The notes under the pieces: generated by a model
What the model was told of the DNA's origin: nothing
The model's input: the letters and a program-made list of their open reading frames with translations, nothing else
Database searches by the model: none
Assembly: GCF_041146795.1 (NCBI RefSeq)
Contig: NC_135169.1
Coordinates: 15,476,352-15,540,351, forward strand
Direction of reading: 5' to 3'
DNA from: Maylandia zebra
Taxonomy: Eukaryota; Chordata; Actinopteri; Cichliformes; Cichlidae
Length of the DNA stretch: 64,000 bases
Shown: positions 21,501-33,488 of the stretch, in pieces
How the letters are laid out: the number at the start of each line of letters is the position of its first letter
Numbering within the stretch: the first letter of the stretch is position 1
Made by a program: the position numbers and the translations under genes

Positions 21501-23951
21501 TTTCTCCAATGGAATGTACTCTTGAGTGTAGGTTGGTGGCAAGTCAATGTACTTTTCTGAGTTGTACCCTCTTACCCTCAGTCCATCCACTCTTTGACTA
21601 GGTACAATCGAACACCTGTCAGTCATTGTTGTCAGCTTTAGCTTCACTGGTTCCCTGCTTGCCTGTATCTTTTCACAAATATCTTGGTCAATAAATGTGT
21701 TGCTGCTTTGGGTGTCTAGCAGAGCATAAACCAATGTCTCTTGATTCTTCGCTGATGAAGAAAGCCACACTGGAACGATCATTGAAGTGCAATCATTGTT
21801 GCCCACTCTCACACTGCACGATACGGTGGCTGCATTCTCCTCTTCTGATGGTGGTTCAGGTTCATTTCCCAGTGGAGGATCTTCATGGAGAGGAGAAGGG
21901 TGGCTTCGTCTGCAGACATTACATGTTGCTCTCTGTCGACAGTTTTTGGAAATGTGGCCGACTCGCAGACAAGCAAAGCACATATTGTTGTCCCTAATAA
22001 ACTGTTTCTTTTCTTCAAGCGGCATTGCTGTAAACTTTGCACATTTATAGATAAAATGATTTTGCTTGCAGCAGATACATTCAAGTTGCCGTTTGTTCTG
22101 AGTTGAGGAAGGGTTGGGTTTTGATTTTCTTTGGCTCTGAACTGGAGTTGTGTTCTTCACATCTTTAGACCCATTTGCTGATGTCACCAGGACACTGGCC
22201 TTCAGACGTTTTTGTTCTTTCTCAGGTTTTTCAAATGTGTTTTTTAAGGCAAACAGAGAAGAAACAGGATTACATGCTATACGCGCCTCTTCAGCCACAA
22301 AGTCTGCAAATTCTGCAAACCCTGGATATGCCTTTTCTTCATCCAGTAATTTTGTGACATAACGATTCCAGCGGGTTGTGGCCCAGTCAGGAAGTTTCAG
22401 CAATATTTTTTGATTTTCTTCACAATCATCTAAAACCTTGAGGCCTTGGACGTGAGGCATAGCATTCTTACAAGAAATGAGGAAATCACTAAACTCTCTC
22501 AACTTAAGTGACTCCTTTGGACCAATCTTTGGCCAACTGCTTAGTTTTCCCCTAAAGGCTCTTTGAACTACAAATGGGTGTCCATAGCGTTTGTTCAGAG
22601 CATCCCAAGCTTGTTTGTAAGCTTCCTCGTCACTTCGATAAAATGTCCCTTCTAAAACACAGAGAGCTTCTCCACCAATGTACTTCTTCAAGTAGAACAG
22701 CTTATGGGCTGAATCTGTGCAGCTAGTCTCGATAAGCGCCTTAAAGCAAGTGCTCCACTCAACAAATTTAAGTGGGTCTCCTGTAAATGTAAACGGCTCT
22801 GGCACTGGGAGTCTAGACATTACTAAGGACTCTTTTAATGCCTGCACCAGAGAGAGCTCACTTTCTTTTGGCACCACTTGAGTATCATAGTGAGGGGCGT
22901 GAACACTTTGTGAGGTCAGGATGAATTTACCTTCAGAGTGAGGAGGTGCAGTGCTCTGAGGAACTTGGGTGCATGGGGGACTGCTAAGTGGTTTAGGAAG
23001 CTGGCTGAAAGACAAAGTACTCCTTACTTCACAATTTCTTATTTCAGCATTCATTTTTGATTCCTCTTCAGCATATACATTGTATTCTGCCTGAATGACC
23101 TCAAGATCTCTTTGATTTTCCAACATTTTCAATTGCTCTTGTTGAGCTAATATCTCCTTTCTCCGGGCAGATATTTCCATTTCTCTGTTTATTTCAGCTT
23201 GCTTTGATGCCAGTCGTGCTGCTGCCTCTGCTTTCCTTGCAGATACATGACTTCCTTGCTGACTATGGCTGTGCTGGCTATTTCTTCCGGCTCTAGACAG
23301 AGTTGAGCCATAAATTGATTCTGCACCTTCTCTTTGGAGTAACTGAAGGAGTGATTCTTTTACAGCTCCTGCATCAAACTCTTTGTCAACATCTGCGTAA
23401 CGCCTTTTCAGAAGTATCATCATCTCAGCAGAAACTGAAGTACAGCTATCCATCTTTCTTCTCATATCTTGAGATGGTGTAGTCAGTGCACGTAAAGCTA
23501 CATAATCTTGCTGTAGGTCTAACTCACATTTTTCTACTGACTTGATCATTTCAGCTAATTCTGCTTTAGAACATTCTTCTTTAAGTTTGGACCTAGTGAG
23601 CTGAATTTCTGCCTTAAAGTTTAAATATGTTGACATAAACTTTCTTTCTTTGCTTGTTATCTCTGTCTGTTTAAACTCACGCATTTTTTCTGTTAGTTGC
23701 CTTTGACGGTCTGTCCGTCTCACCTCTGCGTCAGGTTTAGATGATGGCTGAGGCAGCCCTATTTTGTGTATTTCAAGGTCTCCATAAATTTCTCCTATGC
23801 GTGCTTCAACTTCTTCTCTTTCTGCATCTTCAAGTTCAGTTTCTAATTTCTTTTCTAACTGTGCCTTTTCATCTTCTAAGGCTATAAGTATTTGCTCAAG
23901 GATATGAGTTTCTTGTGTACTCTGCTCCATTACAATGTTTTGAACCAACAA
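18502..23951 (-). CDS. BEL/Pao gag-pol polyprotein, interrupted in integrase
   Basis: A single open frame of about 1816 codons up to the insertion point. In order: a charged coiled-coil-rich N-terminus; a gag-like domain from about residue 379 (VPEPFTFTGDP); zinc knuckles at about 624-690 (CFACLRVGHISKNC); a retropepsin-like protease at about 741 (ALLDTQSS); reverse transcriptase from about 1040 with YVDD at about 1163; RNase H from about 1339 (HHFSDASSSG); an HHCC integrase finger at about 1637-1680; and the integrase core with the first D at about 1713 and second at about 1775. The third catalytic residue is in the fragment at 9097-9719. The frame then runs 18 codons into the foreign LTR. 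Apart from the insertion I see no stop or frameshift, so this copy was probably active until recently. Confidence 0.93.
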
Positions 23952-24214
23952 CTTAGAACAATAAAAGGAAACTTACCCAGAGTACACTACCTTAAATATC
24001 AAACAGCACAGTAATAAACTTTCAATAAATGAACAAATGTACAATATCTACACCATACAATTTTCTTTTTGGCCTTTTATTAGATCTCTTTATGCAGTTC
24101 AAACGTTTCGCTGATGTAAGAACTCACAGTCTACTCTTCCACATGGGCTGCCGTCTTGGAAGAATGGCGTGCAGGGCTCTGGCTGCTCGCTCCATAACAG
24201 GCCACGTTTTTCAC

Positions 24215-24700
24215 TGTAACTGCTCCTGAAGGTTTTTCATGTTCGAAGTAGAATAAAGGGCCATGCTCCAACTGATGTTCAGCCAGTATTTTAATCTTCT
24301 TTTCACCAGCAAACACCGTGAAAAACTATGGTGAAATGATCAATGAAAAACACGGATATTACATCAGCAGAACAAAAATTACAACTCAAATAAAACATAC
24401 ACACAAAGTAAATGCACCAACATACCGTGTGCGCCTTTCTACTGAACATTCATGAGCAATTGTAGTCCATATCGTCTATATTTCCACCCTTTGCACAGGC
24501 TAGCATTCTCTTTCTGGCTCGAGCCTTCAGTCTCTGGTGACACGTGCGCTTAATTGAGCCTCACCCCAAAGCATGCACACCACAAAGCGCCACACTCAGG
24601 CCCACCAGTAGGTGGCGACAACACAACATGAGTCCAGATTAAACACCAAATTTTGAACATTGCAATCACATAATAATTACATTTCAATGCGACAGCTACA
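24215..24700 (-). repeat. BEL/Pao 5' LTR
   Basis: First LTR in the minus-strand reading, equal to 8442-8927. The gag-pol start lies about 260 bp downstream. A TGG-initiated stretch (TGGCCTGTTATGGAGC, minus, about 11 bases past the LTR) is a possible primer site, but the spacing is unusual and the tRNA is not recognised. Confidence 0.88.
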
Positions 24701-24705
24701 AAAAT

Positions 24706-25709
24706 TATAAAATTTCTGTTAGATTTTACACTGAATGTCCCAGCTGCACCAAGTTCCACAAATTTAAACTTGTTTTGTATTTTTGCATTTCAAACCAAAC
24801 CACCTAAGGTGACAGCATATCACAACTATGACAATTAAAAACATACATACTTTTCATCAGTGGAAAAGCATACGCAGAATATGTCCTTTGTCATTCAAGG
24901 CACTAGTTAATTTTTCATTGTCATATGTAATCCTAACTTTAATTACCAAAAAAAGTGCTAACATTTATAGCCAAAATTTAAATAACAAATACAAATTCTA
25001 ACATTCATAAACCATACGCACCTGGTTGATGGATTTGTTTTTAATTCGACGTCTCAAAACTCTTGTCTGTTGTTCACTGATGCTTCTGCTTGGATTGATA
25101 CCCGTCATGTATCACACAGCAGGAGCGTGTGAGGATTTTGCATAATGTAAGAGGATTTTGTAGAACTCTATTACTGTACACTACAGCAGGCAAATTATCC
25201 TTCATTATCTGTGTGAGAGTGCAGCATTGCTACGGGAGACATCTGCAGTTTCTAACTACATATTTTTATGTAGCAAAAACATTTACCCAAAAATGCAGTA
25301 TAACAACACAAACATAGTTTTTGTACTTAGTAAATAAAAGCACCCAGGTAATGAGATAAGCAAACAAGCACAGTTTCAGGAAGTACAAAAACTGAAAAAT
25401 AACTGAGAATTGGTAATAAAGTATAATTACATATCCTAAGTCAACCAATTTGTATTTTGAAAATTGAGCACCATTTCCAAATTTCACTATCAGTGGGCAT
25501 CCCTCACTGAACCATCCATTACATTTGTCACAATTCAAATAACCTTCAATTTAAGCACTGCCACTATGACTCTTTGTATTGTGTGTGTGTTTGTGTGTGT
25601 GTGTAAAGCCAGTAAACACAATCAAGGACATTTGTATAATTATAATAAACATGAAAGTCAATAATTGAAATGACCACCTTCAGTCTTTAAAAGATCCTAA
25701 ACTCACTTA
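24706..25709. other. Intergenic, nothing recognised
   Basis: AT-rich DNA with a short GT repeat near 25580-25604 and no credible coding frame. Confidence 0.5.
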
Positions 25710-26022
25710 TAATAATAATGGATTGGATTTATATAGCGCTTTTCAAGGCACCCAAAGCGCTTTACAATTCCACTATTCATTCACTCTCACATTCACACAC
25801 TGGTGGAGGCAGCTACGGTTGTAGCCACAGCTGCCCTGGGACAGACTGACAGAAGCGAGGCTGCCATATCGCGCCATCGGCCCCTCTGGCCAACACCAGT
25901 AGGCAAGTAGGGTAAAGTGTCTTGCCCAAGGACACAACGACCAGGACAGAGAGCCCAGGGATCGAACCGGCGACCTTCCGGTTACAGATGCGATTCCCAA
26001 CCCCCTGAGCCACGGTCGCCTC
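25710..26022 (-). mobile_element. tRNA-derived SINE, copy 1
   Basis: The minus strand starts with a tRNA-like head: GACCGTGGCTCAGGGGGTTG resembles an A box, and CCGGTTCGATCCC, about 45 bp on, matches the RNA polymerase III B box. The body (CTTGGGCAAGACACTTTACC) and tail (AAAGCGCTTTACAATTC, TATATAGCGC) match 57121-57410 closely and 46681-47005 more distantly. Confidence 0.85.
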
Positions 26023-27210
26023 ATTGTATACAAGTTTTCTAATAAATTCTTTAAGGAAAAACTCTCCAGGCTTCCTGAAAGACGTTCAAAGTTCTTCTTT
26101 GGATGCTGGCTGCCTTTTATTCTGTTCTGTGTAACGATCATCCCAGCCTGCTTCAATAATGTTGAGGTTTATGCTCAGGGTAGGCCAATCCATGACTGAT
26201 AGTGTTCCATTGTGTGTTTTTTGTGATTCACTGGGAGCCAAACAGTACTATCTTATATAGCATCTTACACCTCACAATGTTGTGATTGCATTCTTCTCTT
26301 CAACGCTCGGCAAATATTACTCATGAAGAATGATTAGTGGTTACTGTAGTTCGAATTTTAATGATCATGAGTCATTGTCAGGCTAATGGCTCATTAGGCT
26401 ATGATACCAGTTTTGGTCATTTTGCAACTGTGCTGTTTATAAGGCTAAGGGAACCTGCAGTCTTAAAATGGGATATCTTCTTAGTTCGCATTTGGTTTGT
26501 TTTCTATGTTCTATTCTGAAAAAAAATATGGGTTTACGAGATTTGAAAATCATTTCATTGTTTTTTCTTTTGGTTTTTTTTTACAATTTACACAGTGCCC
26601 CAGATTATAGTTGGAAAAAACATGTTATCCAGAGATATTTGCAGAAATAAAGCCTGTTTATAATGCTGTTATTGTCATGATTCTGGGTTTTGACCCTGCA
26701 CTTTGACTTTTGAATCATGACAATAACAGCATTATAATGTTTTGAACATTCATTTAATTTATTTGATTTAATGTTACTGTTTGATACAAAGAAATTCTCT
26801 TTATTCTGCATTGTGCTGAAAATAAAGGATGACATCTTGTGTTTTGGTGCTTTTATTATCTGGTTGACAACAGAATATACACTGGTCAGGCAGATCAGCT
26901 CATTACAGGCAGCTTATACACAATATACTACAAAAGAACAGCCATATATAAGATAGGAGTGCTAAAAAGTACTCTGACATGTGTTTCTTGAACTTTTAAA
27001 ACAGACAGGGGCATTTATGTACTGTAAATATTTGTCTGAACATAAAACTCATTTATAAATAAATGGATGTTGTTGTACATCTTTTTATTACAGCTGTGGT
27101 TGTTTCTGAGCCTCTTAAAAACAATATATTTGTAGATACTAAAAAGTAAGTCTGAGTTCCCCTGGAAGGTCATTCTGCTTGTGAATGCCTAAATATGACC
27201 TTAATCATCC
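26023..27210. other. Intergenic, including the GPCR B 3' side
   Basis: Apart from the inverted repeat at 26658-26737, no feature is evident. The stretch nearest 27210 should hold the 3' untranslated region of GPCR B. Confidence 0.5.
26658..26737. repeat. Perfect 26-bp inverted repeat (hairpin)
   Basis: 26658-26683 and 26712-26737 are exact reverse complements around a 28-bp spacer. The inner part reads TGTCATGATTC...GAATCATGACA. Transcribed from either strand it would form a long perfect stem. The inner start resembles the start of the LTR at 61536-62157 (TGTCATGGTCCTGGGT), so it may be a severely shortened LTR or a fold-back element. Confidence 0.9.
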
Positions 27211-28095
27211 TCATTCAGTGGTCTTTTTGCAAAAGGTTAGTATCCCTGCTCTGTGTAGAAACAGTAGTGGTAATACCAGACTGCAGGGCACAGTAAGCCA
27301 GACTGCAGACACAACCACAGCACATGCAGTGAGGTTCTGGACTGATTCATTAAGTTGGCTACTGACCAGGATTCCCACAAATCTCAACCACAGCGCTCCC
27401 ATTATGGCAGTGATTGTGTGGAAAGCCCTCTTCTTTGTTTGGTCCATGCGCTCTCTCTCCTGATCCCCTTTCCCTGGGCCTGGACGAATTAAAATGCAGA
27501 GAACCGAGAGACTGCAATAAGTGGCAACACATACGTAGAAAACCAAGAGGCAGCAATGTGTCGTGAAAGCCAGAAATTTGTTGAACAATTTACTAAAACT
27601 GAGTGATACAAAACAAAACAGCCAGACACACCCAGTGCTGATGTTTCTGACCCTCACCCCACCCTCCTGTCTCAGACCCAAGTAAGTAATGGGGTGAACA
27701 ACAGCCAGGTAGCGCTCTATGCAGGTGAGGACGTGAAATAGATTCTGCCCAGGTGAAGAGAAAGCAAATATGTCCTGTCCTACCTGTTTTATCTGTGAAT
27801 CATTTATCAAAGCACCAACACAATAAAAGAAAGTCCCCAGAATAGCTATCAGCTCTAGTGCAATCACATTATAGGTGAAGACATCAGAGTGGCTCATCAT
27901 CACTGCTGTGGAACCAGAAAGTTGTTTTCTCCATCGCTGGTAGCCCACGTAGAGAACAAAGATGAAGAGAGGGAGAAGTGAGATGTTGGACACAGAGAAA
28001 GCTGTGAAGATCAGATGACTAGTTCTGGATTCTGAGCAGTAAGTCAGTAAATCAGCAAATAAATTGGAGATGTTGAAGGAGGTGTTGGTGGACAT
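27211..28095 (-). CDS. Orphan class A GPCR, paralogue B
   Basis: 294 residues, seven transmembrane helices, plasma membrane. The N-terminus starts MSTNTSFNIS with sequons. It shares SHSDVFTYN before TM2, the CIERYLAVVHPITYLGL segment after TM3 and SLSVLCILIRPGPGKG after TM5 with copies A and C. TM7 again lacks NPxxY (VPCSLVLPLLFLHRAG). The start was chosen because a good splice acceptor (TTTACTTTCAG, minus) sits five bases upstream at 28101-28102. The longer open frame that begins at 28164 would therefore be intron. The coding region is uninterrupted. Function and ligand are not known. Confidence 0.87.
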   Translation of the reverse strand: MSTNTSFNISNLFADLLTYCSESRTSHLIFTAFSVSNISLLPLFIFVLYVGYQRWRKQLSGSTAVMMSHSDVFTYNVIALELIAILGTFFYCVGALINDSQIKQVGQDIFAFSSPGQNLFHVLTCIERYLAVVHPITYLGLRQEGGVRVRNISTGCVWLFCFVSLSFSKLFNKFLAFTTHCCLLVFYVCVATYCSLSVLCILIRPGPGKGDQERERMDQTKKRAFHTITAIMGALWLRFVGILVSSQLNESVQNLTACAVVVSAVWLTVPCSLVLPLLFLHRAGILTFCKKTTE

Positions 28096-28100
28096 ACTGC

Positions 28101-30165
28101 CTGAAAGTAAAAAAACAAACAAACAAGACAGGATAAATGGAGGGGCTGAGCTCAAGAACATCAAACAATGGAAATAAGTCAGTTTAAGTTACAGAAGTAT
28201 GTATGTCTATATGTGACCAAAGGGCAAGACCAATACTTCTTCATCCCCAAATCTTTAAGGAAGTCAATTAATTGAGGGTTTCTTATCATCACTCTGGAAT
28301 GATGATAAGAAAAAAATAGTTGAATTGTTTCAAGTAATTCACAAAGTCTAAAGCAGCTGATTTTGTTTGTTTTTAAACCCAATTCTAAATATAATCAGCA
28401 ACTGCTGGAAATACCAAAGTCTAACAAGGTCTAACATATACATGTACCACAGAAGTCATTAAACAGCACTCACCATACAAATAGTCTTCAGTGAATGTTT
28501 GTTTGATTCTTCAACCTAACTAGCTGCTGTTCGTAGACATTTGGGCAATACTTTAATGGTTGCGTGCTGAGGCTGAAGGCATTTTTTAACATGTTCAAGT
28601 GACAGATGGCAGAAATGAAAGGCTTTTGCATATTGCACTTGTCCTGATTTTGTATGTTGTATTCAGTAGGCAAATTTTCTTTTTGCACCTTTCAGTTTAA
28701 CATGGGGCCTGGCATAGGTAATTAAAGCATCAATGAAGTTAAAATGTGTTTCTAGATAAGAATCATGACACTTACAGCGAAAATGTGGACAAGTCATAAA
28801 ACCTTTTTATTTTAATACATTTGAATGTTGATTACATGGATGCTATTTCAATGCCCAATTGAACACTGGAATTAAAATAAATTTAGATCAATCTTCCAAT
28901 AACCTTTGCTACATAGCTACAGTATTTATCCTGCATTTTAAAAGATGTTTGCATTCACAAAGCAACGAGAAACACCAAAGGGATGTGTGAACATGACGAT
29001 GAGCTTTTCTGATCAGTGAGAAAAAAAAACATGTTTTAAATGAAAAATCTTGGTGCCACACAAAGGGGAGTTGTCCGAGATTTTTAGTAGCATGTGAACT
29101 TTGAAAACATTGCAGCATATTTGTTTAATAACATGAAAGAGAATGAAAAATTTGTATCCACAGGAAGCTTCTTGAAAGCAAGAAATACAACATTTGTGAA
29201 GTTGTACGATGGAATTTTCATATTGCTTTGTATGTGTGAGTGGAAAAAGTTACTCACAAAGATCTTTGTGCACATATAGTAAATCACACGATTTACTATA
29301 CATAGTAAAACTTAATCTAGGTTTATCATATCAGTGACATTTGTAGATTTTTTTAGATTAATTTCAGTCCATGGCTCAGATTTTCTGTCTTGTTGCAGGT
29401 AGTAATGCAGGTTATTTTGCAATGGCTGCAGAGAAAAAGCAATATGAAGGTAAACTTTGACAACAATACAATACATGCTTTAACTCCATACCTTTATGAC
29501 AAGATGAATGTTTTACACAATAAATAAACTTAGAGTAAATGTAACTATTTTTCAGTGGAAACTTATTGGTACTGATTGTGGTGAAGAAAAGTAAGAAATC
29601 AAATGCTTCTGTAAATTCAAATAGCATAAGAGACCTACATGCAGATCTGCATCTACAAACCAGTTGCTACTATTTATAAGCAGACATCCGATATTGGTGA
29701 TGACATGACACAGCTGCTCACATCAAGCAGAATGTGATTCCAAAGCTAAGTTCATCAAATGCTTACTCAAAGATCCTTTTTTGAAGATTATATTTGATCA
29801 GTGATTCTAAGCCTTCTAAATGACCTCATTCACCTATACACAGTCTGACTGAGGACACACACAGGTGTTTGGATTTGAATAAGCAGCAGGTTTAGTTTGT
29901 TGAATTTGAATCCTGTCAGATAATGACACAAAACATAAAGAGATTTTTATCAGATCTGTTTATAAAAATATCTTCTTTAAGAATTTAGACTGTCTATAAA
30001 TCTGTAGAAATAAGCCACGTCAGTTTATGTCAGTATCATTAAGTCTGGAATGGTGCCTGGTGCATTAGTTTAATATTTAATATAATGTCACACCAATAGG
30101 GGAAAATGCCATGTGTGAAATTTATAGTTAGGTCTAAATATTTCTAAACACTGACATAATTTCCC
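28101..30165. other. Intergenic or 5' intron of GPCR B
   Basis: No coding frame, RNA gene or clear repeat is recognised. An upstream non-coding exon of GPCR B may lie here. Confidence 0.4.
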
Positions 30166-30169
30166 ACAG

Positions 30170-30236
30170 CTCAGAAACAAGCATTTCACTACATGTTGTG
30201 CTCTGTATAATTGTGTATGTGACAAGTAAAGGTTGT
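30170..30236 (+). mobile_element. LINE 3' end fragment
   Basis: ATTTCACTACATGTTG followed by GTATGTGACAAGTAAAGG is the kind of 3' tail seen in fish L2-like LINEs (recognised from memory). Too short to classify firmly. Confidence 0.35.
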
Positions 30237-30711
30237 TTGTTTCTTTGTTGTTTGTTTGCTTGTAATTCTTGCTTTACTACTTATAGTTGTACTTCAAGTA
30301 TTTAAACACACATACAGGTGGATTGCTTGCATTGCTTCGCCATTAACAAGAAATTTAATGGTATTTTGAAGTTCTGGCCTGTGCCAATAAATTAAGATCA
30401 GCATGTTCCACACAGATGATTAATCTTTACTAATGGATCTATAACTCTGTAGTTGATTTTTCCCACCTGGAGAAACACTTATGTGCCCAATAGTACATTA
30501 CATATACAAACACTGGGTGCATTGCATATGTACAATCACATGCAGATGCAATATTTGGACTACATGCCCACCCAACTCATTGACTTTAAAGGCACAGAAG
30601 AGGACATATCAAGAAGCAACATTTCATTAGTTTATCATTGCTAAAATGTACATGTTCGTGTGGAAGACAGCTAAATTTACAATCCTAACTGGACTATGTG
30701 CACAAGATGAA

Positions 30712-31431
30712 ATATATGATGTGAATGTCAATACCATCGTTCCCTCGAAGCTGGACAGGAAACTGCAGGATCTAGGATTGAGCAGCTCTCTCTGCAGCTG
30801 GATCCTTAACTTCCTGTCTGACAAACACCAAGTGGTCAGACTGGGCAGCATCACCTCATCCGCCGTCATAATGAACACTGGTGCTCCACAGGGGTGTGTA
30901 CTGAGCACTCTCCTGTACTCACGCTACATCTACGACTGCACGGCCACTAGCAACTCCAACATCGTTGTGAAGTATGCGGACGACACTACAGTGGTGGGTC
31001 TTATCACCAATGGTGATGAGACGGCCTACAGGGAGGAGGTCAGCACCCTGACCCACTGGTGCCGAGACAACCAACCTACCCTCAACGTCGCAAGGACAAA
31101 GGAGTTGATAGTAGACTTCCGGAGGTGCAGAGAAGTACACACCCCCATCACCATCGACGGAGCTGCTGTGGAGAGAGTGAGCAGCTTCCGGTTCCTTGGT
31201 GTACATCTGTCGGAGGATCTTACATGGCCAGGACACATAAACAAAACAGTGAAGAAGGCGCAGCAGCGCCTCTTCTTGCTCAGGAGACTGATAAGATTTG
31301 GCATGAGCCCCCGCATCCTCAGGACCTTCTATCACTGTGTCATTGAGAGCATCCTCACTGGATGCATCACCACCTGGTATGGCAACAGCACCGCCTACAA
31401 CTGCAAAGCTCTCCAGAGAGTGGTGAGGTGA
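30712..31431 (+). pseudogene. LINE reverse transcriptase fragment
   Basis: About 240 codons. Motifs: NTIVPSKL, the GAPQGCVLS loop, and KYADDTTVV with the catalytic YADD box. Then come RTKELIVDF, the thumb segment RFLGVHLSEDLTWPGH and the CR1/L2-type tail (RRLIRFGMSPRILRTFY, ILTGCITTWYGN). A stop at 31429-31431 (TGA) ends the frame earlier than in intact relatives, and the related sequence continues to about 31610 in another frame. The first catalytic Asp region is missing, so it is not a functional enzyme. Confidence 0.8.
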
Positions 31432-31668
31432 GCTTCCCTCCCTCCAAGACATCTACAGGTAGCAGTGCCTGAGGAAAGCGGGAAGGATCATCAAGGACTC
31501 CAGTCACCCCAGCCATAAACTGTTCAAACTACTTCCATCAGGAAGGAGGTTCTGCAGCATCCGGTCCTGTACCAGCAGACTGAGAGACAGCTTTTTCCAT
31601 CAGGCCATCAGACTGTTGAACACTACATAGACCCATGTGATGTGACAATAAAAGTGATTTGATTTTGA
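30712..31668 (+). mobile_element. 5'-truncated L2-like LINE
   Basis: The element keeps the C-terminal half of reverse transcriptase and a 3' tail ending ACAATAAAAGTGATTTG. It lacks the endonuclease and the N-terminal reverse-transcriptase motifs, the usual result of incomplete reverse transcription. No target duplication was found by eye. Confidence 0.75.
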
Positions 31669-32185
31669 TCAGTGGCCATCACACTTATATCTGGAGCCTG
31701 AAAAATGTACATTCATACATGGCATGACATATTGCATTTCATGGAAGTGACAAATTTTGTTTATAAGTTGCCTTTTTAATGTGTGTTTTTATAGATTTTA
31801 ATTTTTTAAAGATGTTTCTGTGATGTACTAAATGTATTTATTTGTTTGGCATTGTGCTGCAATGAAAAACTTACAATAATTCAATAATATAGATTAACTT
31901 GGACAATGTCGATGAAACATTTTGCACCCAAAAGGCAGAGGATGATGCTTATCATCGCACAAAAAGTTGGACTTCTGGACATGCTACAGGGAGGTAGAAG
32001 TTACCGTATTTTCCAGATTATAGGGCGCACTAAGCGAAACAAAACAGTCAGATGAGTCGAACTTTACTCAGCTCATTCTTCTTGCTTCCTCTACTTCCAT
32101 TGATTCATTAATGTTGAATTGTCTGGCAGCTGCTCTATTCCCATGTTCTTTATGTCTGTCTCCACGTCGGTTGAGTGTGAAGTGC
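31669..32185. other. Mostly unrecognised; possible DNA-transposon end
   Basis: At 32003-32032 the sequence CCGTATTTTCCAGATTATAG resembles a widespread vertebrate transposon terminus (from memory). No matching inverted end was located. Confidence 0.3.
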
Positions 32186-33383
32186 ATATGAGAGCATGAG
32201 GGTGGGAATGGATGTTTGTGTCTGTGTGTGCCTGTATGTCTGTGTCTATATGTCAGGTTGGGTATCAGTCGCCACCTCTCTGGGGACATCTCGGGCCCTC
32301 CAAGGTTTGGAGGCCTATCTCCCCCACCCACCATCACTACCCCTGCCGGTGGCGGACTCCCTCAGGTGTCGGTGCATTGGTGGTTCTTTGTATCTGGGGG
32401 TGGGCGTCCAGGTACACACCGGCTCACTCCTTGGCAGCCGCTTATTTGGGGCTCGCTCGGGCCACTTCGGAGGTGGGGTGCCCCCGGCCTCTCGGCCTGG
32501 GGCTCGGTCACTCAGGCACAGCTGGCTGCCGGCGGAGCTCACGGGCGCGTCACTGCAACTCCCCCTGGCTTCTGCTCCGCGGCTGCTGAGTGAGCCCTCA
32601 TCTGGGATTCTCCTTAGCTCTTACTGGGACAGTGGCGCGGCTGCCCCTCTGTTGGTCTTCCTTGGTCTCTTGTGTTCTGGGGGCCTCTGGATGTCTGGAG
32701 TTTTGATCTCCTCCATACCTGCTTCATGCCCTGGAGGACGGGGCTGTGGCTCCCCACACTCCCTAGCAGATCGTTACATGGAGAAACCTTTGGAATGCAA
32801 GCATGCTGATCCACACAGGTGTGCACAGAGGTGTACACACGGGTATTCACAGACGCGGACTACAGCTTTCTTGGCTGCTGCCTCAAAGCACATTGTGCGC
32901 TGTCTATCTTGCGTGCTGCACAATATCGTTTATTATTTAGTAACTATTGATATCTACTGCTAGCTAGTTTATTGTGATGGTGCTTTTTTTTTCTCTTATT
33001 ATGTTGCTCTTTGTTGTTTGCTTTCTCCTCTGTTTTTTTTTTTCTCCATACAGGTGACCCAGGAGTTTTTTTTTTTTGTTTGTTTGTTTTTTTCTCTCTT
33101 CCCCCCCCTTCTCACTGTCTCTTCTCCCCTTTGGTTTTCTTTTTCTCTCTCCCTCTCTTTCTTTCATTCTTTCCCCCTGTCCTATCCCACAGTCATATCT
33201 GTCCCGTTTGTAGCAACTGAAAATAAAATAAATTCATAATTATAATAAAGGTCAATATGGCAAGGCCATGATGATCCACTTGGTAAAATAAATCCGCTTG
33301 GCATCTTTCTTGGCCTCAAGACAACAATTCTGATGGCTAAAGATCCAAACGGGACAAAAAAAAAAAAAAAAAAAAAAAAAAAT
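32186..33383 (+). mobile_element. Non-LTR retroelement 3' region with poly(A)
   Basis: GC-rich DNA with compositional features unlike its surroundings, then a pyrimidine-rich zone (32980-33190), then a 3' segment identical in kind to 1-147 and a 27-A run at 33357-33383. Overlapping open frames of 125-255 codons exist in all plus frames, but none shows a recognisable domain. I infer a 3' LINE fragment. The family is unknown. Confidence 0.5.
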
Positions 33384-33488
33384 GAATACCACCTTTTTAA
33401 ACGGTAACTGTAACGGAATACAGTTACTCATATTTTGTATTTTAAATACGTAACGGCGGTACATGTATTCCGTTACTCCCCAACACTG
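33384..33488 (-). mobile_element. hAT-like terminal fragment
   Basis: On the minus strand it starts CAGTGTTGGGGAGTAACGGA and continues with ACGTATTTAAAATAC and AACTGTATTCCGTTAC. This is a terminus known from abundant fish hAT-type repeats (from memory). Only one end is present. Confidence 0.6.

Larger units (their letters stand above)
8442..24700 (-). mobile_element. BEL/Pao LTR retrotransposon, interrupted by a second LTR element
   Basis: Direct repeats of 486 bp (8442-8927 and 24215-24700), each TGTAACTGC...AGCTACA, bound the element. AAAAT lies outside both ends (8437-8441 and 24701-24705). The coding strand is minus, with a fused gag-pol frame in the order gag, protease, reverse transcriptase, RNase H, integrase, which is the BEL/Pao order. 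A purine-rich stretch (8928-8938, minus) precedes the left LTR. The body without the insert is about 7.5 kb, normal for the group. The integrase region is split by the element at 9720-18501, so this copy cannot make a complete polyprotein. BEL/Pao elements are common in fish. Confidence 0.92.

Noticed and set aside
21700-21740. BEL/Pao protease DTQS in place of DTG as a possible inactivating change
   Set aside because: Fish BEL/Pao proteases commonly show DTQS here as far as I recall, so it is not evidence of damage.
30919-31452. 177-codon minus-strand frame
   Set aside because: Antisense shadow of the LINE reverse transcriptase on the plus strand.
32196-32963. 255-codon plus-strand frame in the GC-rich retroelement region
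   Set aside because: All three frames are open for long stretches because of base composition, and none shows a domain.
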